DNA of 64,000 nt from contig NZ_CP045354.1 in NCBI RefSeq assembly GCF_009363435.1, positions 1,888,501 to 1,952,500 of the forward strand, in the 5' to 3' direction. The notes under the pieces were generated by a model that saw only the letters and a program-made list of their open reading frames with translations, ran no database searches and had not been told where the DNA came from. This DNA comes from Labrenzia sp. THAF82 (GTDB taxonomy: Bacteria > Pseudomonadota > Alphaproteobacteria > Rhizobiales > Stappiaceae). Of this stretch, positions 58,300 to 64,000 are shown piece after piece. The stretch's first letter is position 1; every line of letters starts with the position of its first letter. Made by a program: the position numbers and the translations under genes.

Positions 58300-60552
58300 T
58301 CACGAAGCCCTTAGGGTCGCCAAATACTTGCTCAACTCAACTTGCAAAATATCTGCCTGCGTCGACAATTCGCCAACGACCTTCACAACATGACCGGCGG
58401 CATCGCTGGACTGTTGGGCGGCCGAATTGACATCGACGATATTTTCCGACACGTCCCTCGTCCCTGATGCGGTCTGTTGGATGTTTTGGGCAATGTGCTG
58501 TGTCGCCGTATTCTGTTCTTCCACGGAAGCGGACACCGCGGTCGTCATATCGCTGATTTTGGACATTGCCTCGACAACGGTTTCGATTTCCCCGACCGTC
58601 TTTTGGGTCGAATCCTGCATCGAGCTTATCTGCTGCCTGATCTCTTCGGTGGCTTTGGCCGTTTGCGAGGCAAGTTCTTTAACTTCTGCCGCAACAACGG
58701 CAAACCCTCGACCGGATTCGCCAGCGCGTGCGGCTTCGATTGTCGCGTTGAGGGCCAGAAGATTGGTCTGCTCTGCGATGTCATTGATGAGATCTACGAC
58801 ATCTCCGATTTTCTGAGCCCCTTCTGCAAGGCTCTGAACCGTCGCGTTTGTCGAAATGGCCTGTTGCTCACCATTCGAAACGACGTTTTTGGCGTCTTCT
58901 ACCTGCCTGGAAATTTCCTGGATAGATTGCGACAACTGCTCGGCCGCAGACGCAACAGTCTGAGCCGTCACTGTTGCTTCCTCAGAAGCACTTGCCACGG
59001 TTGTTGCTTTTGATCTTGTTTGAGCCGAGGAGTCCGACATCGACTTCGCGGTGACCGTCATTTCTTGTGTGGCGTTGGAAACGTGTTCAACAACACCCAT
59101 GACACTCGACTCCAACTCGTCGGCCATGTTCAACGTAGCGTTTCTCTTTTCTTCCTCAATACGCCGTTCGTTCTCTACCTGCTTCTGTCTCAATGTTTCC
59201 GTTTCAATGGCATTGTCCCGGAATACCTCGACTGCCGCAGCCATTTCGCCAACCTCATCCTGTTTGCCGACTGCGGGTATCTCAACATCCAGCTTGCCGT
59301 TGGCCAGCGACTGCATGGCATTGGTCATATCCACGATCGGATGGACGACTGTTTTCCTGACGATCAACATAAGCACAGCAGAAACTGCGATCAGCAAGGC
59401 AACGGCTGCGGCGATGGCCATTTGCGCGTTGGCGACCGTCACAGCGCTTGCTTCGTCGGCACCATCACTGATCGCGTCAGCAGCGGAGGCAACTTTTTCC
59501 AACGCGGTCGCGACGGCGTCGGCATCTTCTTCCAAAATCTCCGTGGCAAGGTCCGCTTCGTATTCTTTCTTCAGCATGTCTCGATGCGTATCGAAAAGCT
59601 GCTCATCCAGCGCTGCCGTCGAGAACCATGTCTCAAATGCAACCCGGAGCTTCGCGGCATCGTCCTTGTCTTCTTCGGACTCGGCCAATGAGTCGAGGAT
59701 CTCCAGATAAGGCCATGCATTTTCAGCAAGGTCCTGGAACTCCTCAAACGGGATCTCAAGAGCATCGGGATCTTCTACCGCGAGGTATTCGCCTGCGGTG
59801 TCCTGCATCTCGATAATGATACGCTGCAATTTCAGGGCAGCCTCAACGACCGGATAGTCCCTTTCAAAAAGTTCCTTCAAGATATTGTTCACGTCCGCTG
59901 CCGACGCGTTTGATGACTTTGCTATTCGATCGCCTTCTGCCTGTGCCTTGGCCATTTCCTCTTCATTTTCCAGTGCAAATTCATCGAGCATTTTGATAAG
60001 TTGTGCACCGCTGTTGTCGAACTCGGAAAGCAACTCGACAGCAGCTTTCTCCTCGTTGAGTTCTTCTGTATGCGCCAGGATCATCTCATTCGTGTGCTTG
60101 ATGAATTCGCGATGCTCTCTCCTGGCGTCTTCAATGTTCGCGAGCAAGCTCTCATCCACGACAAGAGCTTCCAGCTCGGTCATGTAGACGTGGAAGAGTT
60201 CAGACTTTTCTCTAAACTCGATGGCAAGCTGTTCAACATCTGAAATTTCTTCGTCGGCGATGATTTCCTCGGCGATCTTATTGGTTTCCCAGATATTGGC
60301 GATCATATCGTCAGCTGTTTCAACCGAAGGTGCCGTCACATCGGTGATCTGGTTCAAAGTGCGTTCAACCGAGGAAAGAAAAGAAAGACCTGTCGCCCCG
60401 ATCGCCACTCCAAGCAGGACAATGAGCCCAAGCCCAACGACGAGCCGTCCGGAAATGCCCTGGAAAATGCGCATGCGCAGTTTCTGGTTGCTGTGTTGCC
60501 TGACCGAGGTTCCTTCGAGTTCACTTACTTTGATGTTGTCTGATGCGTGCAT
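58300..60552 (-). CDS. Methyl-accepting chemotaxis protein with large helical sensor region
   Basis: A 750-residue chemoreceptor. TM1 is near residues 37-59 ([20 protein letters not shown]), a long acidic all-helical periplasmic region spans about 60-376, TM2 is near 377-399 ([20 protein letters not shown]), then HAMP and a coiled-coil signalling domain with the conserved tip [20 protein letters not shown] (near 592-611). The periplasmic region of over 300 residues fits a helical-bundle (HBM-type) double-module sensor rather than a simple four-helix bundle. Start ATG 60552 has AGGGG upstream; a longer frame adds 14 residues. No C-terminal CheR/CheB tether pentapeptide is evident (ends LATLRAS). 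No che genes are nearby. Confidence 0.92.
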   Translation of the reverse strand: MHASDNIKVSELEGTSVRQHSNQKLRMRIFQGISGRLVVGLGLIVLLGVAIGATGLSFLSSVERTLNQITDVTAPSVETADDMIANIWETNKIAEEIIADEEISDVEQLAIEFREKSELFHVYMTELEALVVDESLLANIEDARREHREFIKHTNEMILAHTEELNEEKAAVELLSEFDNSGAQLIKMLDEFALENEEEMAKAQAEGDRIAKSSNASAADVNNILKELFERDYPVVEAALKLQRIIIEMQDTAGEYLAVEDPDALEIPFEEFQDLAENAWPYLEILDSLAESEEDKDDAAKLRVAFETWFSTAALDEQLFDTHRDMLKKEYEADLATEILEEDADAVATALEKVASAADAISDGADEASAVTVANAQMAIAAAVALLIAVSAVLMLIVRKTVVHPIVDMTNAMQSLANGKLDVEIPAVGKQDEVGEMAAAVEVFRDNAIETETLRQKQVENERRIEEEKRNATLNMADELESSVMGVVEHVSNATQEMTVTAKSMSDSSAQTRSKATTVASASEEATVTAQTVASAAEQLSQSIQEISRQVEDAKNVVSNGEQQAISTNATVQSLAEGAQKIGDVVDLINDIAEQTNLLALNATIEAARAGESGRGFAVVAAEVKELASQTAKATEEIRQQISSMQDSTQKTVGEIETVVEAMSKISDMTTAVSASVEEQNTATQHIAQNIQQTASGTRDVSENIVDVNSAAQQSSDAAGHVVKVVGELSTQADILQVELSKYLATLRAS

Positions 60553-60891
60553 CAAGCCACCCCTGCGCGCTAAAGCTGGATCTGGTTCGAGCATGACCTA
60601 GAGGTTGCGAAAAACAACTGAACGTAGTTCTCAGGTTAACCGTGGGTGAGAAAACATAGGTGCTCTCTTAAGTCTTTGTTTACAAACGTGGGTAAATCAC
60701 AGGACTGCTTTTTCGCTGTCATTGTCGTTTTTTTATTGCGTGAACATCTCCCAATACCAACATAAGGGTAAGCAATTCTTCCAATAAGAAGAAGAAAGCA
60801 AATGCCTGGCCAGTTCGATAGCATTGGCTCTTCGACAAGGTTCAGGCAATTGGGTCACGGCATCCGTTCAAACAAATGAACAAATCTGGAT
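60553..60891. other. Divergent control region of chemoreceptor and LuxR genes
   Basis: About 340 bases with no gene. It contains TTCTTC-CAATAA-GAAGAA (60776-60793), a perfect 6-bp palindrome with a 6-base centre, a possible regulator site. Confidence 0.4.
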
Positions 60892-61635
60892 GTGGGATTT
60901 ATTGAGTGGGCAATGGGCAAGACTTTATTTGTTGGGGAGTGTTACAGGCAACTCTCGCAGGTGCGAACCAACTACGATGTTTTCAAGTTTCTCAAGAAGC
61001 TTGGCGATGAGTTCTGTTTCGAGCGATTTGCCGTGCTGTTTTTGCCGGATCAAAATTCGACCGAGTTGTCGTCGCACATGATCGTCAGCAATTGGCCACC
61101 CGAGCTCATTCGCGCCTACGACGAAATGAAATTGTTGGTGAACAGTCCTATCGTCGCAGAGCTGCGGAGGTCTCTTGCACCGCTTGAATGGGAACTTGAA
61201 ACCGTCAACAAAGAGCGCACTCCGGAAGAAATCCAGAACTCTGTCAGTCTTTTCAAGGACTTTAGTATGCTGGGCGGCGTATACTTTCCGACATACGATG
61301 CTTTGGGACGAAGGGGGGCGGTGTCGTTTGCAGGCCAACGCGGCAAACTCGACCCGGACGAACTGGCCACGTTACACTTGCTTGCTCTTTACACCTACAA
61401 TCAGGTGTCTGAGGTTGCCGACGCGGTCTCTGAACCCAATGATCAACTGACACCGCGCGAACGCGAATGCATTTACTGGTCATCTGAGGGAAAGACCAAC
61501 AATGAGATCGGTGTCATCTTGTCGATTTCTGAAAACACCGTCTCCAGTTATATGATCTCGGCTGCCAAGAAACTCGGTGCGTTGAACCGGGCGCACGCAA
61601 TTGCATTGGCAATCCGTGCGGGCATAGTGTCCTAG
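60892..61635 (+). CDS. LuxR-family regulator with degenerate autoinducer-binding domain (LuxR solo)
   Basis: A 247-residue regulator from GTG 60892 (ATG 60913 is an alternative, seven residues shorter). The N-terminal half has the autoinducer-binding layout. Compared with LuxR/TraR, the segment WPPELIRAYDEMKLLVNSPI keeps the Tyr and Pro positions but has Leu in place of the conserved Trp and Ser in place of the conserved Asp that contacts the acyl-homoserine-lactone amide. The C-terminal GerE-type HTH is intact: LTPRERECIYWSSEGKTNNE (near residues 184-203), ISENTVSSYM, AIALAIRAGIV. No luxI-type synthase gene is in the window. It may bind a non-AHL ligand. Confidence 0.88.
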   Translation: MGFIEWAMGKTLFVGECYRQLSQVRTNYDVFKFLKKLGDEFCFERFAVLFLPDQNSTELSSHMIVSNWPPELIRAYDEMKLLVNSPIVAELRRSLAPLEWELETVNKERTPEEIQNSVSLFKDFSMLGGVYFPTYDALGRRGAVSFAGQRGKLDPDELATLHLLALYTYNQVSEVADAVSEPNDQLTPRERECIYWSSEGKTNNEIGVILSISENTVSSYMISAAKKLGALNRAHAIALAIRAGIVS

Positions 61636-62835
61636 CGAAGGTTTCCACGGGATCTGGTCTTCGTTTCCCAAGACTGGCCAACTCATTTGAAAACCGCCTT
61701 GGCCTGACGCCGCGATTGGCTTCTGTTCTGTTGCAAGAACTGCGCATCCTGATTGAACGGTATAGGAAACCGTACAATTTCAAGCGCCCACAAAGCACCT
61801 TGGCTACCGACCACCGGCACCGGACACCATCGTCCGGACGGGCCAAACCCCAGTCGCGCACTAACAATCAAATCGGGACTACTTCAGGTGCGGCTGGTCA
61901 ATCGATGCTGCCTCAAAGATAGCTGAACTTGGGGACCTTTTTCTTCCGATGATCATGCGGAACAAATTGCTGGATCCGATGATGTCGGCTCACGCTCTAA
62001 TCCAGCGCGGCTACAACCTGTTATAATGCAGCGGCATAGACCTTTGAACACAACGAACTGTGTCAATCTTTCCGCTCGTTTATTGGAAAATATTCCTGCG
62101 CGTGAGATGGATGTGCGGGCAACCATGAAGGCGATGAGTTCTTCAGGCGTTTTGGAAGTTGCAAACCAGACCGAAAGGGAAACCCGACCAGAAAGTCGTT
62201 GGTTCGTCCTATCCTGTCGCACGCGTGCACGTTTTTGAAACTTGGAAAAACGCTCCGGTGTTTTCAGCTCACATCTTCTAATAGTGGAGGGAATTTCCGC
62301 TGACTGACGAGCGTAACGCATCTGGTGCAAGACCGGATGCCAAGTTCGGCTATTTCACAAACCAGCGAAAACTAGTGCGCAGCCAAGAATTCAAAAGCTG
62401 TAAATTTTCGCAGCGGAGGACCGCTACCGGCACTACCCCAGCTCGACGATTTGTATTTCTGCTTGGTGGTACCTTCTCATTTCTTGGATACTTCGTTTTC
62501 CTAGGACTACCGGTGGGCCAATTCAAAGCGTAGGATCATCTCAGAGGGAGCATTGGCGCTCGACACCATGCCCTTCGTTTTCGGGATAACTTTCCCTGGC
62601 GATTTGTGTCACGCGTTCCCTTTGAAATCGTGACTGAAAGTGCCCCAGCCTATCGTGGCTTGCCTCAATGCCTGCGAAGAAGCCTTCTATTAATCCGGAG
62701 CCAATTCGACAACAACTGAGTCACGCAATTACATTTATGCGCTGTGACCAAAATAGTTAACTAAGTGTCCAAAAAAGTTAACTCAGCTCACCAATTCAAC
62801 GGCAGACTGAATCTCCAGGATGGAGACTTTTTGCC
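61636..62835. other. 1.2-kb stretch without a recognisable gene
   Basis: Several short open frames occur on both strands but none has a good start site or family motif. The longest on the reverse strand (61953-62330) and a forward one (61716-61922, containing YRKPYNFKRPQSTL, faintly like the tail of an integrase-core transposase) may be decayed remnants. No terminal inverted repeats or target duplications were found. The final bases carry the ribosome-binding site GGATGGAG of the Rieske gene. Confidence 0.45.
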
Positions 62836-63957
62836 ATGTCATCTTTGTCGCACGTTACAGCCGGCTACGATGTGGATCCGGCGCGGTCGAATTCACTTGT
62901 TGCTTCAGCTTATACGGATGCTGAGTGGTTTCGAGCGGACATTCAGTCGATTGTTGGTCGCACCTGGCAGTGGGTGTGTCATGTCGAGAAGACACGAAAA
63001 CCCGGTTCATATGTGACCGCTGAGATTGCCGGCCATCCCATCGTGGTTGTTCGTGGACGTGATGGTATCCTTAGAGCGTTTTATAATGTCTGCAAGCATC
63101 GAGCACATGAGCTCATGTCGGGAGAAGGCACGACGACTCGGATCATGTGTCCCTACCATGCCTGGGTCTACAAGCTTGACGGCCAGCTTGCCCGCGCACC
63201 GCATACTGAAAACCTTCATGATTTTCACGTCGGTGAAATCTGCCTTGATCAGGTTAAAGTTGAAGAATTCTGCGGCTTTGTGTTCGTAAATCTTGATCCT
63301 GATGCTGCCGCACTTTCTGAACAGTCAGGAGACCTGGAAACGGAGATCCGCCATTGGGCGCCGGACGTCGATAAACTGACCTTCGGGCACCGGCTGACAT
63401 ACGACATCAAATCCAACTGGAAAAATGTCGTCGACAACTTTCTGGAATGTTACCACTGCCCGACGGCGCACAAGGACTTTTGCGATCTTGTGGACATGGA
63501 CACCTACAAGGTGACCACGCATGGGATCTATTCAAGCCATATGGCCGATGCCGGTCAATCCTCCAACACCGCTTATAATGTTTCGAATGCCACGGTTCGC
63601 ACGCATGCGGTTTGGTGGTTGTGGCCGACAACTTGCCTTATGCGTTACCCGGGACGGTCCAGCATGATTGTGCTGAATATCATTCCGGTCGGTCCGGACC
63701 GCACACTGGAAACCTATGACTTCTTCCTGGAGACCCCGGAACCAAATGAGATGGAACGAGATGCCATCCGCTATTTGGACGAAGTGCTGCAGGTTGAGGA
63801 CATTGGCCTCGTTGAAAGCGTTCAAAGGGGTATGAGCACACCGGCTTTCACACAAGGACGGATCGTGCACGATCCTGAGGGATCGGGGAAATCCGAGCAT
63901 GCGGTCCACCACTTTCACGGTCTGGTCCTAGACGCCTACACACGAGGTGCTGCGTGA
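62836..63957 (+). CDS. Rieske oxygenase alpha subunit, betaine/choline/carnitine monooxygenase type
   Basis: A 373-residue Rieske non-haem iron oxygenase. The [2Fe-2S] ligands are Cys86 and His88 (VCKHRAHE) with Cys105 and His108 (MCPYHAW). The mononuclear iron ligands His207 and His212 lie in NFLECYHCPTAHKDF. The length and the sequence after the iron site (WWLWPTTCLM, VESVQRGM, GKSEHAVHHFHGLVLDAY) resemble glycine betaine demethylase GbcA and related choline/carnitine oxygenases more than aromatic dioxygenases. It would hydroxylate an N-methyl or adjacent carbon and needs a separate reductase, not seen before the window ends. Its stop overlaps the GTG start of a sulfatase gene, linking oxidation of the amine with sulfate-ester cleavage. 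Confidence 0.9.
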   Translation: MSSLSHVTAGYDVDPARSNSLVASAYTDAEWFRADIQSIVGRTWQWVCHVEKTRKPGSYVTAEIAGHPIVVVRGRDGILRAFYNVCKHRAHELMSGEGTTTRIMCPYHAWVYKLDGQLARAPHTENLHDFHVGEICLDQVKVEEFCGFVFVNLDPDAAALSEQSGDLETEIRHWAPDVDKLTFGHRLTYDIKSNWKNVVDNFLECYHCPTAHKDFCDLVDMDTYKVTTHGIYSSHMADAGQSSNTAYNVSNATVRTHAVWWLWPTTCLMRYPGRSSMIVLNIIPVGPDRTLETYDFFLETPEPNEMERDAIRYLDEVLQVEDIGLVESVQRGMSTPAFTQGRIVHDPEGSGKSEHAVHHFHGLVLDAYTRGAA

Positions 63958-64000
63958 ACCGCCCCAACATTGTGGTGGTCATGGCAGACCAGTTAGCGCC
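63954..64000 (+). CDS. Sulfatase (partial, first 15 residues)
   Basis: The frame starting at GTG 63954 overlaps the Rieske stop (GTGA) and reads MNRPNIVVVMADQLA, the first strand and metal-site start (ADQ) of arylsulfatase/choline-sulfatase proteins. No signal peptide precedes it. The rest lies beyond the window, so the CxPxR motif cannot be checked. It would be the fifth sulfatase in 30 kb. Confidence 0.75.
   Translation, partial: MNRPNIVVVMADQLA

Noticed and set aside
61716-61922. Possible transposase tail (YRKPYNFKRPQSTL)
   Set aside because: Only a faint resemblance to integrase-core C-termini. There is no DDE domain and no inverted repeats, so it is not annotated as a mobile element.

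Overview
The window reads as a chromosomal segment of a marine alphaproteobacterium, most like the Rhizobiales-side genera Roseibium/Labrenzia/Stappia. This is inferred from gene content and style: a type II lumazine synthase behind an FMN riboswitch, many binding-protein-dependent transporters, sulfatases, a Rieske betaine-type oxygenase and a giant RTX protein. No rRNA, tRNA, CRISPR array, prophage or intact insertion sequence was seen.

Layout. (1) 1-9.5 kb: a quaternary-amine/betaine locus. It has a ProU-type ABC transporter (binding protein, ATPase, double permease), two choline-kinase-like phosphotransferases, an inositol-monophosphatase-family enzyme, a dimethylglycine/sarcosine-dehydrogenase-like flavoprotein and a DeoR regulator. 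A CAACA-N5-CAACA motif lies in both main promoter regions. (2) 9.5-19.4 kb: a gene-poor stretch with a small EF-hand secreted protein, then one 7,971-bp gene for a 2,656-residue type I secreted RTX adhesin-like protein with a seven-repeat FG-GAP propeller nested in it. (3) 19.9-20.5 kb: FMN riboswitch and ribH2. (4) 20.6-30.2 kb: a divergent sugar/polyol locus with a SorC-type regulator, two SDR dehydrogenases, an FGGY kinase, a split transketolase and a ribose-type ABC transporter. Three related palindromes mark its control regions. (5) 30.6-42.9 kb: a GntR/FCD-regulated locus with a tripartite tricarboxylate-type transporter, two sulfatases, an HCCA-isomerase-like protein, a ThDP enzyme, a 3-hydroxyacyl-CoA-dehydrogenase-like enzyme, a formylglycine-generating enzyme (FGE) and a 2-keto-3-deoxygalactonokinase. 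(6) 43.3-58.1 kb: two parallel LysR-controlled CUT1 ABC importers, each with its own sulfatase; one ATPase apparently serves both, and a second FGE sits in the second operon. (7) 58.3-61.6 kb: a chemoreceptor and a LuxR-type regulator. (8) 62.8-64 kb: a Rieske oxygenase translationally coupled to a fifth sulfatase that runs off the window.

How the genes fit together. The main theme of 30-64 kb is sulfate-ester use. The four complete sulfatases carry the Cys-x-Pro-x-Arg maturation motif and lack signal peptides, and each sits in or next to an importer operon. Two cytoplasmic-type FGEs are present to activate them. The simplest model is that intact sulfated small molecules (sugars, choline-type or aryl esters) are imported and desulfated in the cytoplasm. 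The substrates cannot be read from the sequence. A second recurring theme is the presence of strong RNA hairpins directly behind four of the five binding-protein genes, likely setting a high binding-protein to permease ratio.
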